Source: Trichoplax adhaerens (lineage: Eukaryota; Placozoa; Uniplacotomia; Trichoplacea; Trichoplacidae). From it: DNA of 64,000 nucleotides. Of this stretch, positions 39,901 through 53,500 are shown in pieces. The position numbers were made by a program, and so were the translations under genes. The notes below the pieces were generated by a model that was not told the origin of the DNA, did not search any database, and saw only the letters and a program-made list of their open reading frames with translations. Each line of letters starts with the position of its first letter. The stretch's first letter is position 1. The DNA lies in assembly GCF_000150275.1 (NCBI RefSeq), contig NW_002060943.1:4174008-4238007 (forward strand). Direction: 5' to 3'.

Positions 39901-42618
39901 TAATTATGTGCGAACAAGAAAAATCAAATCGTCGGTTGAAGGAGAAACTGGCTTCGTGTGAAAATCAGATAAAATTGCAAGAGACCTTTTTGAAAGAGCA
40001 TTTACAAAGTCAGGGTAAATAATAGCATTTACCGACTATTCCCTGCCATATTATGTGATACTTCTTCAATTCTTTAGTATTCGTTTTTGCACCTTGATGT
40101 TACACGATCTACACTTATTAAGTAGAGGGTGTTGTCTGTATAAGTTTTTTAGCTAATTGTTGTACTTTATACCGCTAGATTCTTTGGATCTTTATGTGTC
40201 TGAATGTACTCTTTTATCCCGTCAACCGTTTAAAAGTCCGGATAAAAAAAATAAAAAGGCAATTTCTTAAATTCAAGAATTGATACTTTATAGGATACAC
40301 TACAGATAACGTCGGAAAACTTATTAACCTCTGTTTTAATGTATACGTCAATTAGCATCGTCGGAAGACTTTTAGTCCAAATGAATTAATGTTCATACCT
40401 GATACCCGTATTAGTACTAAGAATTTAGAGTCCTTGTACCAAGAACGAAGTAACGGTAAAATATAAATAACAAATTGCTGCATTTGGATTTACCAAATGG
40501 AAATAAATTTCCACAGATTGACTGTGATCTTTACTTAAAGTTATATTACAACCGTATCGTTGATTTTATGCTAGCCCATTAAGGTCTTTATCAGTTAACT
40601 TGTATATTAGAAATGTCGTATATATGTCTACATCTATACTACATAATGACAAACTTTTTCCTATAGTAATTGAAAAATCTTCCGATTCTCATGGGCGGAG
40701 GGAGAGCGATAGTTACCCTTACAATAGGACAAGGTATATTGCTCTGCCAGATTTACTTTTTCCGTCAGCTCTTGAATTAATCTAAACTAGAATAAATATA
40801 AATCTTGCGAATGTCTAGTTCTATGAGTTCTAATAGTCGTGACGGTCGATTAAGTGTATTCGAACGATTAACTCCTGATATTGGAACGAGAGAATCTGAC
40901 AGGTAAGAAGTATGAATTTAAGCGGTGTTCGTATCGGTTAGATCGTTTATATCTTTTATTTGTACTCGGATTAGGGGGAAGTTTGTGGCGATCAAAAGTT
41001 CTACTTCTAATAACTCTAATTCGGCTATGAATTGCGTCTATGAAGCTCGTGGACATACTTCTGCCGTACTTTGTTTAGATTGTACGAAAGATTTATTATT
41101 TAGTGCTTCTAAAGATGGAACTGTTAAAATGTGGGATACTGGAACTGGTCAAGAAATAACAACTTTGGGCAAAGGTTACGTAAAGGACTTAGTTGCTATG
41201 CAGTTTAGCGAAAACTTGGGATTATTATTTATAGCTAATAAAACAAATATAACGGTGAGACATATACTGCCCTTAAAGCTGATATATTGTGGATTGCATG
41301 ATCTCATCACTACCACAATAATGTACATCTCGATAATAGGTATGGGATCCGCGGGAAAATCCTGATAGATGTATACATATGTTAAGGTTTGGGATAAGTA
41401 TTAAGTGTGTGGTATTTTTGAAAAATGGGTACAAGATTTGTTTTAAAAATTATATTCTAATTTAATTTTATCGTGTTTTTTGCTGAAATATGGTATTTAC
41501 ATAAATAAATTACTTAGCCTTACGAACACTTCTATATCAAACGGAGGTATAAGAGAAGTCTCTGCTGGACGTCAAATTAACGATATCAAAATTATCAGCA
41601 GAAGTGAACAATTAATTTCAACTGACGGCAATTTTCTAAGAATTTGGGATATTAGAAAATTTAATTGCATTACGAAATTAATAACCAACCATAAAGCCGC
41701 GATTACAACTGTTGCTATTGCTGATAATGCTACAGACAACTTCTTGTCTGTGGCAACGGGATCGAAAGATCATTCCATCAAGGTACTACTTTTCCTAATT
41801 TTTTTACTATAATCTGCGTGTGTTTTGTCGTTACGAAATCTTGTTATATCAGTTCCTACAATTTACAATTTTATTTATCGTTCACTCTACGTTTAAGCTA
41901 TTGCATATTACAAACTCTGGTAGCGATATCCAGGTATAAAATTGCATCTATTTATATGCTGTGCTAAATAATGCTCTTTGTAACGTGATTCTAATCACTT
42001 AATGATTACAGTATGTAAAACACGATTTGGAACCCCCACACTATGATGGAGTGCAAGCTGTGAAGATTGTAAAAGATCAAGTTTTCAGTAGTTCACGAGA
42101 TAGTACTATCAAGCAATGGAATACAACAACTTGTGAATTTGTGCAGGTTTGTTATAAAACTATAAGATGTCAGTGGATGAGATGCTGCAATAAATTAGCG
42201 CTGTTAAAAGAAAATCTAATGTTTTAATACTAGTCGCAACAGTCTGCGAATAAAGATTGGGTTACTACCCTAAATTATTTACCTTCAAGAGAACGCCTTA
42301 TTAGTGGCTGTCGAAGCGGTGCATTACATTTGTGGGATATTGAAAGTCTTGCTTGTGTGGGTAAGAGACATTTCCCATTTATAATTTGGACTAAAAGTTG
42401 AAGGAGGATACATGTCATCATTTTTATTTTAGAAAATTTTAAAGCCCACCCTCATTGTATAAATTCTATCGTGGTTAGCTGTAATTACGCTTTTACCTCA
42501 TCAAGGTATGCATAAGTGATCTATTTTAATCCTATCCTGAATATTTACTAAATTTTATTGTTATTCTTTATTCAGTGATGGTATAATCAAGGTTTGGTCG
42601 ATCAACGAATCATCTTAA
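30985..42618 (+). CDS. KIF21: Kinesin-4 KIF21 (motor, coiled coil, WD40)
   Basis: Thirty-five exons: 30985-31031, 34322-34501, 34681-34723, 34901-34967, 35236-35408, 35570-35782, 35968-36105, 36212-36430, 36607-36785, 36861-37028, 37117-37270, 37408-37453, 37527-37660, 37818-37869, 37955-38091, 38203-38265, 38355-38405, 38512-38568, 38731-38799, 38887-39069, 39150-39218, 39395-39466, 39548-39667, 39801-40014, 40179-40258, 40356-40455, 40667-40733, 40819-40902, 40975-41254, 41340-41386, 41518-41782, 42012-42146, 42243-42360, 42433-42505, 42576-42618 (4140 nt, 1379 aa). KIF21 is a plus-end microtubule motor that restrains microtubule growth. The motor is residues 9-360: P-loop GQTGSGKT (89-96), switch I NAQSSRSH (220-227), switch II DLAGSE (260-265), then the neck [12 protein letters not shown] long charged coiled coil runs to about 1000. 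The short linker has VFERLTP, and WD40 repeats fill about 1085-1375 (for example [13 protein letters not shown]). Exon 1 ([16 protein letters not shown]) lies 3.3 kb upstream of exon 2 but fits in sequence and phase. Vertebrate KIF21A/B are about 1650 aa; the linker is shorter here. The intron after 40258 appears to use a GC donor. Confidence 0.96.
31290..31775. repeat. Tandem repeat, ~117-bp unit, about 4 copies
   Basis: Units share TTTTATCATCATCCATTCGA, ACCATCCATCATCTCACT, GTAAGAAGGAA and GGTCAACAAATAC. The second copy is truncated. Confidence 0.85.
33571..33960. repeat. Tandem duplication, 195-bp unit, 2 copies
   Basis: Copy 1 starts at 33571 and copy 2 at 33766, both beginning AATAACAAGTAAA. 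They share GATACATTTCCATCGAAGTG and CCAGACTAGTACTCCTATTT. Copy 2 has a run of C where copy 1 has mixed C/T. Similarity is high, so the duplication looks recent. Confidence 0.92.
40259..40355 (+). other. Probable GC-AG intron in KIF21
   Basis: The exon before it ends AAAAAG and is followed by GCAATT; the frame then meets a stop. The next exon starts after attag and reads [12 protein letters not shown] in phase 0, matching the basic KKHRRKTF-type junction of the family. No GT donor in phase is available nearby. Confidence 0.65.
42234..42242 (+). other. Tandem in-frame acceptor sites in KIF21
   Basis: Two AG acceptors, ctag ending at 42233 and caacag ending at 42242, are 9 nt apart and both keep the frame. 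Use of the first adds Ser-Gln-Gln before SANKDWV in the WD40 domain. Confidence 0.5.
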
Positions 42619-42737
42619 AACTCTTTGCTATGCATAAATTTCCCGATTTCATTACATTTACTCGTTTACGCGAACTCAAGATCAACTGAATATTTATATT
42701 AATTTTAAAAGAATTTATAATACATTTATCAAGCTTT

Positions 42738-42743
42738 AATAAA
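42738..42743 (+). terminator. Polyadenylation signal, KIF21
   Basis: AATAAA 120 bp after the KIF21 stop codon, on the coding strand. Confidence 0.55.
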
Positions 42744-43332
42744 CATTTGTATGATTTTCATAAATAAGCTGCAGTACTTAAGCAAAAGATGGACAATTTT
42801 TATGAAGTGTAATCACACATATGGATGAAAATATGGTGTGCAGTCAGTCTCTATTATTGACATGAAAGCGGAATGTTTTGCATTTCAGTATTAAATTCTC
42901 TTAGGATTTTATAAGAAATTTAGTGACGCGTATGAATTTGTATCTATAATAATTTTCTTCAAGAGATATTATAGTAGCATAAATACTTTATGAAGTTCAT
43001 AGTTATTCTATTTAAAAATGTATTATCATTATCACTTTTGCATAATTCTTGTACATATCGTATTAATGATATAAAGATTCCACATTACTTCATGCTTGAT
43101 TGTATCCCTATTATTGTAAATACGGTAAATTGGAAATGCTAGAGATGGATTATTAGATTTATTGTTAACATTGGCCGACGTACCATCATAAACTAGCACA
43201 TTTACTCGCTGTATGTGTAGATATCTCAATTTTATTAATAAAAATCATCTTGATATGCTGTTGTATTAATTGAATAATGCTACTACTATCAATAATTTAA
43301 TTATAATTGATGTATCTTCCGTTCTATTTCAG

Positions 43333-43389
43333 TCACAGGAAGTTGTTGAATCGGACTCTAACATGCACTATGACAACGTTGCAGGCTGA
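43333..43389 (+). other. Exon-like stretch, possible alternative 3' exon
   Basis: After a good acceptor (ctatttcag), 18 codons run to a stop: SQEVVESDSNMHYDNVAG. It is acidic and tail-like. It sits 0.7 kb downstream of the KIF21 stop, but the last KIF21 exon has no clear donor leading to it. It could also be the last exon of an unseen gene, or chance. Confidence 0.25.
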
Positions 43390-44529
43390 TACCTCTTCTC
43401 TTCGTCATTTAAAATTTTTGCTTATGATTTTTATTGCAGACATGCATGGCTTTATTTAGATAATTTATAATCCTGTAAGTTACAAATGTATCGTAATATA
43501 TAAGCGATATATAACAGTCATCTATACAATCAGAGCTTCGCCAAAAATTAGTGCTATTGCGATCGCACTATATATGCATATTAACATACGAGTATAACAT
43601 AATACGTGTAAAATGACTAGCCTAACGACAAGAAATGATTTAATTTGAAGTAGATTGCAACACGCATGAGACGCGAGAGATAGCCTTAAGTTCTATACGC
43701 AATTTATAATTATATATATTAGAGCGGCTTATACTACAAGTATATCAATATTATTACTTTCATCAGATGTTTCTTAAGCTATTTAACCTTTTCAAGCTTT
43801 ACAACAGCGCACTCAACTTACCGGTGTTGATTTGCTCTCATTAACCGTTAAATAAATTTTATAAATACCTAGGTAAGTTATGTTTGCCTGGTGTTCTTCT
43901 AAGGTCTACATTAAGCTCCTAATTTTTCAAAGCTGATTTGTATCGAAAAACTTATATCAAAAGGAAGCCCAGATTAGAAAACTTTTTATCGTTTGAGTAC
44001 AATATAATTAAATTAAAAAACCGTTGAATGATTATAACGATCAGGCAATTAGGAAATGAGAAAGCTTACAACTTTGCTAATTATATATTAGTTTTGCCAA
44101 TGTATAGTATCGTGCGTCATATTTTGCCTTTAACGAGTTTTGCGATTTGTAGTTTTAAAAATATTAGTTAATACTTTTACAATCGATTTCAGTTGCACTA
44201 ATCCTGGGTACGCATAAATTACAGAATATGGAAGTATCTATACAGATATAATAGTTTGTATCAAAGGGGTCAAGTAACACCTAAATCGATAGTTTGCAAC
44301 GCCCACACATCGTGGAGCAACATCTTAGCATTATTAATGGTATGATTAATTATTAAAGGAATTATTTAATATACTGTGCTATAATTTAAGTCTGATAGAG
44401 GTAAAATAGTTTAATTAACTTAATTTCACGTGTTTAAAAACATTCCTCGTACAAAGTTAGATTTTTGTATAGTACAGCTCAGGGATTGGCGGTAAGACTG
44501 GACATGACAAATAAAATGGTGCATATTAA

Positions 44530-47500
44530 TCACGATAAATCAGTATCAATAGTTAGGAATTCTGCTGACATAGATCCATCTTGAGCATCTTGTATGACTT
44601 GCGAAAGTTCCACTCTAAGATACTATTGATGGTTTGGTAAAGTTATTTTCATAGCCAGTTATTAATCGAATCTTAACTAGATTGATGAAGAAACTACTTA
44701 CTTGAAAAATAAACGACGGGCCTCCAGCGGTGACCTCAGCAGGTAAACGAGAGAGCGGACAGCCTTCAACACTCATTAAATGCAATGATTCACACATTGC
44801 TAACTCCAAAGGTAAATCATTCAACTCTTCATTGTCATTTAAGTACAATTGTTCCAGAGACTTTAAATTACCTAATAATAAAGTTTTTTTAACATGTAAC
44901 CTTATCCTGTCATAACTAATATGGAATTCAGTACCCAGATACCTATTTCTTCGGGAATTGACATCAGTCTATTTTCACCAGCAGCTAGATACATTAGCTT
45001 AGAAAGTTTTCTAACAGTAAACAAGGTTTGGAATTTTGTTAAAGTCAGAAGAATCAGCAATTTTAATTAAATAGAATTGCCCACTATAGGAAATTTAAAA
45101 TACTATAACATATCTTACCCTATTTCTTTAGGCAGTTGGGTCAATAAATTATTATTTGCAACTAATCGTGTTAGCATAGACATGTCACCTTATAATCCAA
45201 AATTAAAATGTACTTAAGAAATATCACAAAGATTGAGACAAACTAGGCATTGGGTATACGAATATTATACCAATCTCAGGCGGGAGGAACTCTAGTTCAT
45301 TTTCTTCAATTTCAAGAACTCTAAGTTTTTGCAAAGCTGGTAGAGCATTCTGTGGTAATGACGTTAGCATATTATTGCTTAGGATTAGAACTTCTAAGTT
45401 TACAAGATTTTCAAGGTCGTCTGAAAGGTTCGTAGAAAGCGATTTTAGGGAATAGATTTTATCATCATAACAAGCATTAACAATTAATGAGAGAATTAAA
45501 TGTGTAGCAAGAAAATTACCTGATATGCTTCCGAGATGATTTGTTCCTAAGTTAAGTTCAGTTAGGCTAGTCCAAGTTCCAAAATCTAGGAGTCGTCATC
45601 AAATAGTAGTAAGCACTTACATGACTATATATTTGTTCTCTAAGTAAATTTAATCATTACCTGGCGGTAAAGATGCCAGTTGGTTGTCTTTCAAATTGAG
45701 TGAATTCTGTAAGAGATTTAAAAGTTAGCTAAATCTGTATAAATAACAAATAAGTGTGCCAGTGAAAAGTGTTACATTTTTAGATTAAATTCAAGATTGA
45801 ATTTTATGCCTTGCAAGACTTACCAGTAGTTTAGCTAATTTGAAAATATTAGACGGAATTCTCTCGATCCGATTGTGTTCGATTACGATAGACTATTTCG
45901 ATACATATTAGACAAAAATAATTATTTGTCAAAGGTATAGGTTGCCATAGAAATTATTGCATTGCAAGTCATTTACATTTGATAGAGAAATTGTATTTCA
46001 GAAACCTGAGTAAATGCAAATTGACTTGGATTTCCGGCAGGAAGTTCATGGAATTTATTTCTAGATAACTGGATTGACTTTAAAGATCTCATTCGTATTA
46101 GTGAATTCACCTAGTTTAAGGAATAACTTGGTCAAATGCGAGAGAATTCAAGTATGTTTTGATATTGAATAATTCGAATAAACTTCAATAGTTAATATTA
46201 ATACCGGTAACTCCGATATATTATTGCCCTCTGCATTAAATTCTTCTAATAATCCAATATTAGAAATAGATGGGGGAACACTGTTTAATCTATTATATCT
46301 GTGTAGGCAAAAGAGTTTCGTGAATGTTACCAATTTAATTCATGCCGCGATTATAGAATTCCAATATTACAATGTACGCCATATTGAAAGGTTATAGATT
46401 GCGCTTTGACATTTGCGTAATATATATTTAATATACAGGTAAGGATTCGTAAACACACTTAATCTCTAGTCTTTTCAATGATCTTAAATTGCCGATAGAA
46501 GCAGGAATTTCTGTTAGCTCATTATGCTGCAAATCCAACGATGTTAACTGAAGGCAATTGCCTATTTCTATGGCAAAAAATGAGAAAACATGGTGAACTA
46601 TGAAGTTTTGCAAGAATTTTGCAAATATGGGTTTATTACCAGATGGGATTTCTTCCAAATGATTGTAAGAAACATCGAATATTACTAACATTCGAAGATT
46701 GCCTGATACACAAAGAACATTGGTTAATAATCATATGGTATGAATAGATAAGTGCGACATGAATTTACTTGCTGAATGCTAGAAGTTTGTGATTCCTACC
46801 TATACTTGAAGGTAACTTTCTTATTTTATTTTCTCTTAAGCTGATCAAGTTCAATCTCTAAGATGTTTTATAGTAGTTTGTCAAATTAAGCGTTTATGAC
46901 TTCGACAATGGTTAGCAAAATGTTTGCAAAGACTAATTAATTATAGCAAAAATAGATGCAGAAATTGACTTGAGCATACTGATAAGTTATCAATTTCGCG
47001 ATCGACTTCGGTAATACGATTGAAACGTAATAGCAATGTTTCCAGGGAAATTAATTCATATATAACAGTCGGAATCTAAATAGAAATAGAAATGAAGCTG
47101 TAATCTCTTGGATATAGTGCAATTGTATTAAGATAAAAAAATTTACATACATCTTTCAATTTGTTATGTCTCATATCTAAAACAGTCAGCCTTTTAAGCT
47201 TCTCAAATGAATCTGTACAAAGTTATAGAGATACATGAATTAAGAGTATCGTCTAAATATAACACAGATTGATGATTATGAAATCTAGTTTGCTTTCACG
47301 TGAATGAAGATTCTATTACTTGCCTGGTAATGTTGTTATCGAATTTTCACTCAATGATAATTTGTTAAGATTTACTAAGTTTCCCATTTCATTCGGTAAA
47401 ACACTAATTCGATTGCCATATAAATACAATTCCGTCAATTGAGTCAGCTAGAGCGAGGTTAAAGAAATATAATAATAAGCTTTGAATCAATATCTTGCAA

Positions 47501-50500
47501 TCCTTCCTATCAGCACTAGACATTTAAAATTATAACGATAGATAAACTTTAAGCAAAAAATTGTTGATTATTATGACTAAGATTTCATCCTGCTAACATA
47601 TATGGTTAATAGATCTGCAATTTAGTAATTTGAACCTAAAACATGACTTTATTTTTCACATAAAGGTATTGATATTAAGTTAGAATACATATAACTATCT
47701 TTAAACTTGTAAAATTATCTTTAACATCTCTAATAGTGTTACTTTAGACTAGGAACATCTACACAAAAGCTACGATTTAGTAATAGATAGATAAATAGAT
47801 TTCAAGTGAGTAGCTATTCCATTAATATCAGTATAAAAACGAGATATGGAATGTACGATAATTTATTTTCTCGTTCATTTCAACAATGCAAAATTTCTAT
47901 CTTATATTATTACTTACGTCTTTGACACTCAGCGGTACTGAAACTATCTATAAAATTGAAAAAAAATATTGTACATATTTATTTATACTCGTACCTAATA
48001 TAACCAATAAATACATTAATCCTACTAGTATACGTACTTAATTGTCTAACATACGAGTATGTTAAGAATGTAAGGATGTATTCAGAAAATACGATTACTA
48101 GTTTTGCTTATTTCTATATTTTATTGCTTGCACGATTAAGTAAAAATGATAACAGTTTTTCAAGAACAATCCTCTCGTATTTATATCAACCAAAGTTATC
48201 ATTATTGTTCAAAATAGCACAATGCTCGTTAGTGGCATCTTAATAAAATGACAATTGTTCGAAATAATTTCACTTTTTAACACAAAAGCAGTATCCTATC
48301 TATGATTATTATGCTAGTACATTCAGGTATCGTAGTGACGTCAGGCTTTATATTAATCATTTCGATATCATAGCTACATTTGATTTTTGAGAAGAAAATT
48401 CATTGCGCTCTGGTCTGTACGGACTGTGCTAAGATGTTATAGTTAAGCGTTAATAATTTTCATGTTAGGGTAAAAAAACGAAAAAAGTATTAAGTAAGAT
48501 TCAGGATAAATACTTAAACTCTACATACTGTAATTAGAAAAGCAATACTGGAGTGGACGATATGTCTACAAATGTAAATTACAAGGTAAATTATGAGAAA
48601 TAATCTTTTACATTCTTAAAAAAGAAATGATTTTGGGTGGAAATGGTTCAATTATATATTTAGTGCTAATCATCTTTGCTACATGTTTTTTATTAAATGA
48701 ACAAGCTATGGACGACGTACTGTGTAATACAGTGTATAGTATTGATATCCCGATCAAAGATATCTATTAATGATAGTATGATAAATTGTATAATGTACAG
48801 TATCAGTAAAACCTTTAGTATAAGCATTAGATGCACAAATAAATTTGTACAAAGACAATATTAAAATTTGGAGATGAAACTACAGTAATATCATTATTTA
48901 ACGGTAAGGATTCCAACATACAAACGTTTTTAAAAATTCATTTATCTTTATTAAGTAGTAAATGGATTCGGAACGGACGGTGTAATATATTGTATCGATT
49001 TTGTTATGCCATAAACATTACTATTACTAAAAAATTGAATAATAGAGTGTTACGGAGCAAAGCACCGTACTTGCTAATTAGATTTTGTCAGTATTTAGCT
49101 AATGGATCATATTGGTAATTATTAGATCGTGTACGAGAAGGTACTCGGCTACTCTACTAATAAAAACTATACTAATCTTTTAGAACAGTCTTATCCCTGT
49201 GTGACCGAAAGTAGTAAAGAACTACCACACAGTAGATCTCCAGGTGTAGTGGAGCAAGGCATATGTAATCTATTAGTTTAGTGTAGTAGTTCGCAACATA
49301 AGTTTGTGACAGAGTATCCAGAATCCTCTGGGATATTGATATTTCATTGAAAAAATGAATTAGATATACATATAATCCATTGAAGTGTATCTCTCATTAA
49401 TCAGCAATCATGTAGACATAGCGATTATTTGGCTACAAGTTCGTAAAGTTTAAAAATGCGGATAACTGTTAATCTTTGTCATATAAACAAAACTATCATA
49501 TGAATAATCAACGGATAATACTTTACTTCTGTCTCGGATATGATTTCAAGAAAAAGATATACGCGGTAGTAAAATAATAGGAATAGATATTGAACCGATA
49601 AATATTTTCTAATCAACAGTGATTGTCTTGTACTTCACAATTATTTTTTATTTACACTATACATATGAAACACTAGGTTACCACGGTTTTTCTTTTCATT
49701 GAATTCTATTAACATTTCAGTAATATTTATATGTACGAAAACAGGTAAGGATGTTAATAAATAGTACACGTACAATATACGACGCGAAAATGCGATAAAT
49801 TGTATATCATTGTGGTAATGATATCCTATTGGCGTACGTTTTCGGTAGTGTATTGTACATTCTACTAACACAACACAATGCATAAAAAGTATTTTAAGTG
49901 GCATTTTGATTCTACTCTTGACTTCCGATCATCGTATTTGGTTGAAGCAAAGCTATCGTAAATTAAATTCATGATGATGATAAATCAACTCAATCTATTT
50001 TCTAATGTTACTATGTATCAAGGGTCAAAAATGGTAGAAAAAAGAAAGCGAAAACATAATAAAGCTCAATAATAATAAATCTTAAGCGCATAGTAACGTC
50101 GATTATACAGTACATTAGCTGTGAAGCTGCATTTCGATTAAGAGAAAAAACAGAGGCATTGTAATGTATAATAATCCACCATTGGCAGACATTAGGATAA
50201 ATGAGATCAACTTTTAAATAAAAAAAAATCAATATTTTTAAACACCAAAGTCAATTTAATGCAAAAGAGGATCAGTCTATTATTAAATATTTGATGCTTG
50301 TACAATGTACTCGTACTCGTACTCTAGTAAGTATCTTATCAGCCTAATTTTTTTTATTTCATTTCCTACAGTTGACTGCAACAGTAGCAAGAATACATCT
50401 GCTTGAATATTTTATACTTGAATAGAATTAAATATAGCCTTGAATTATAAAGGAGTAATAGATATAAATTAAAAGAAAACGTCTTGTTTGTTGCATTGGC

Positions 50501-53500
50501 GCTCAGGTTACATCTAAGTACAACTTTCAAACTAACTCTGTTAACTTAGCTGTTGTTGTTACATTACCGATGTGCATGTATAATTGTATATCCGTGCTAT
50601 CATAACCTAATTTTAGTAGTATACTCGTATCACTTTACTGACGTTCAATTTTATCGATGATTACCAGATAATTATAATAACTAGGTACAAATGATAGGAT
50701 ATACGTTATCGAACTAAACCGTATGTCAACTGTAATTTATCAATTGCCTAAACATCGATTTCATTACTATTTCCGCTACTCAATTTTTCACAGTAAGAAT
50801 ATTTGAAAAAGTTCTTTTATGTAATTTTTGATACTCAGCGTCTTTCTTGGATTGCATCGTCTCGAAATAAGAGGGTGGTCATAGATCGCTGATACGACAT
50901 ACAGTAGTTGATCAGTAAAATATGCACAAAGGGGATTTGTTGAACTATTATTTTTATCGCTTTCTGAATATTGTAGACTATACCGTAGACAATATGTCAA
51001 GCGTAATGTTTTTTACACAATCTTATTTAAAACAGATAAAAAAAATGAAGGCTGTTCATATATATATGTAGTGTTGTTGTCAGTAAGACTTGTGTCGTTA
51101 TGATGATCATCATGGATACGCGTAGAAAGATCATTTTATAATAAAGCAGCATTAATGAATAGAAATTCGTAAATTATCATTGGAAGGGATAAAAAATAAA
51201 ACTACTATCCTTATGCTTTGTATTTAGTAATTGGTACCATCTAAGATCACATGCAATTTTCTCGATAATAGCCGGTATTAATTTAGTTAATAGTGTTTAG
51301 TCAGGCTCAGTGAAATACGATAATTACTTGCACGAACATGGATGACTAATCCAGTTATAATGAAAAGATCTATACACGCATTCTATGAAAGATTTTAAAT
51401 TTTTAGATCTATCCTGATTCACCCTATTTTTCTTTACTAGCAACGTTTTAAACATATAATATGCGGTATGTCGAATGATTATTCCGAAATATTAAAATGA
51501 AATCCAGTAATAAAGTACGGTAGATCAACTACAGACAGCTAAAACGTTTGGATTAACAAAGGATGGATATATACTGTACCCGGTAAGTATGATCTTTTGT
51601 TAAGCTAGAAAGGCAATATCAGAAAATTGTCAGAAGCTGTACTATAATGGACATTGTGCACGATCATTTTAGTAAGCCATATCGGTATTTTGATACTCCT
51701 ATCAAACTTTAGTTCATCATCATGATAACAAATTATAATAATCGGTCAATCTAGAAAAAGATTACGTACTGTACTGTAGTGGCCTTTTAAATGTGTAACG
51801 CGTACTTGTAAAATTATCGTCGTTCGTCATGAGTATAACATGTTGTACGTAGCATACAATGCAAGACAACTTTCCTTTATATTTACTTAAAAGAAATAAT
51901 AAAAGAGAGAAATAGATGAAGTTTATGTGTAAGAAAAAAATATTTTAGAGTATCAAATATCGAACATGATGCATTCTGGAGTAAGATAAAGCTGGTAATA
52001 TTGAAAAAAAGTTTGTTGATATTTGTTGGCAATCCCGGAGGTAAACAAACCTATTCTATCTTTTTTACTCATTTTAACCTTTCCAATACAATAGTTCTTC
52101 GTAGACAGTACTTTAGAGTCAAAGTCCGAAATCACTTTAGACGGTTAAGTCATATTAATTTATTTTATGAGTTATGCGGAGTTCAATTATTGATAACGAT
52201 GATATTAGGAGTAGAACAATAAAGTATTGAGGTATGCATCCGTGCCATCAGGCATAACTTTCGTTAGAGCAATTTCTAGTAGAATCGTCACTTTTAAAAC
52301 TAAGGTCTATTTAACGACTACCTTGGTCGAAGGATAAGCGAAAAGGTAGTACAGTTTGAAATATGATCAATTAATATTATGTTTTATAAATGATCAAATG
52401 AGATTTATCGAAATACTGGCTTAATAGAGAAAAATACGGACATAGCAAAGGGCAATTAGAGTGCCATCATAGGTATTTAACATGGCGAGAACTTGTAAAA
52501 ACATGTACTTGATTTAAATGTAGGAATAATCAAGCAACATCTCGAACGTTGCCTTTTTTACTCGTACAAATATATATCTGGAGTAGAAAAAGTAAAATCT
52601 GTCCTATGCTAGGTCGTCGTCTACACGTAGTAAATTAAATTCTATAGTGGACTGGATAAAAATCGCTAGCAATGCACATAAATCGAGTGCTTGCACCTGT
52701 ATGGTAGATACTTTTCAGCCGGTAACAGCAAGATAATGATGATAACAATAATTGTTTAAAGTTTATTCTGCTACTGCATTAAGCTGTCTAGTACTGTGCT
52801 GTACTGTACTATATGTATGTACAGTAGTCTACACTCTACAGTATACTCGTCTATACAGTATATATATATATATATATATATACGTACAGTATACTGTATA
52901 TGACGTATATATACGCGTACACATAATGCAAGTGGATCACTGCTAAGACTAAAAGAAAATTATCTAAATTAACGGTCAATATTACTGCAACATACCTCCA
53001 TCTTGCTAAGATTTAAACGAGTAGAATATTGGTCACGGCATTGCGATAATTCCTTTGCAATCTCCTAAGATGTTGAAAAATTGAAAAAACTGGTGTTATA
53101 CTACCAGAGTGCATAATACGTAGCAAATGCTGATAGTATTTGTCTAACAATAATTAATCTTTTCATTTGGCTAAATAAAAAGTTAAATGTAAAACTTTAT
53201 GTGTCTTTTTTTCTCAATATAGCGATTGTCAAGGTTATAATATAGCACCACATTACTGGATAATATGTTGATATTACATAATTTAATTTTTAATTTTTAA
53301 AAAATATGACATGATGTTACTATGGAATAAAAATCTACAATTTTTTATGTGGACGATAAGACATGCAATTATGATACTGTTAGCAGTTAAATTATGAATA
53401 GAAGGGACATCAAGCATAAATTGAGTAAAACAGTAATTTGAAGTCGACTGTTGTATCGTTATATCATGGATCTAAGTTGGTTCATTAGCAGTGAAAATGT

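Larger units (their letters stand above)
42619..44529. other. Convergent intergenic region, KIF21/SHOC2
   Basis: AT-rich region holding both 3' UTRs. It contains the KIF21 AATAAA and one exon-like stretch at 43333-43389, listed separately. Nothing else was recognised. Confidence 0.65.

Noticed and set aside
44623-44701. Read-through reading of the SHOC2 exon past 44702 as the true C-terminus
   Set aside because: A standard donor (gtaagt) and a phase-matched terminal exon starting YLR make splicing more likely, though retention stays possible.
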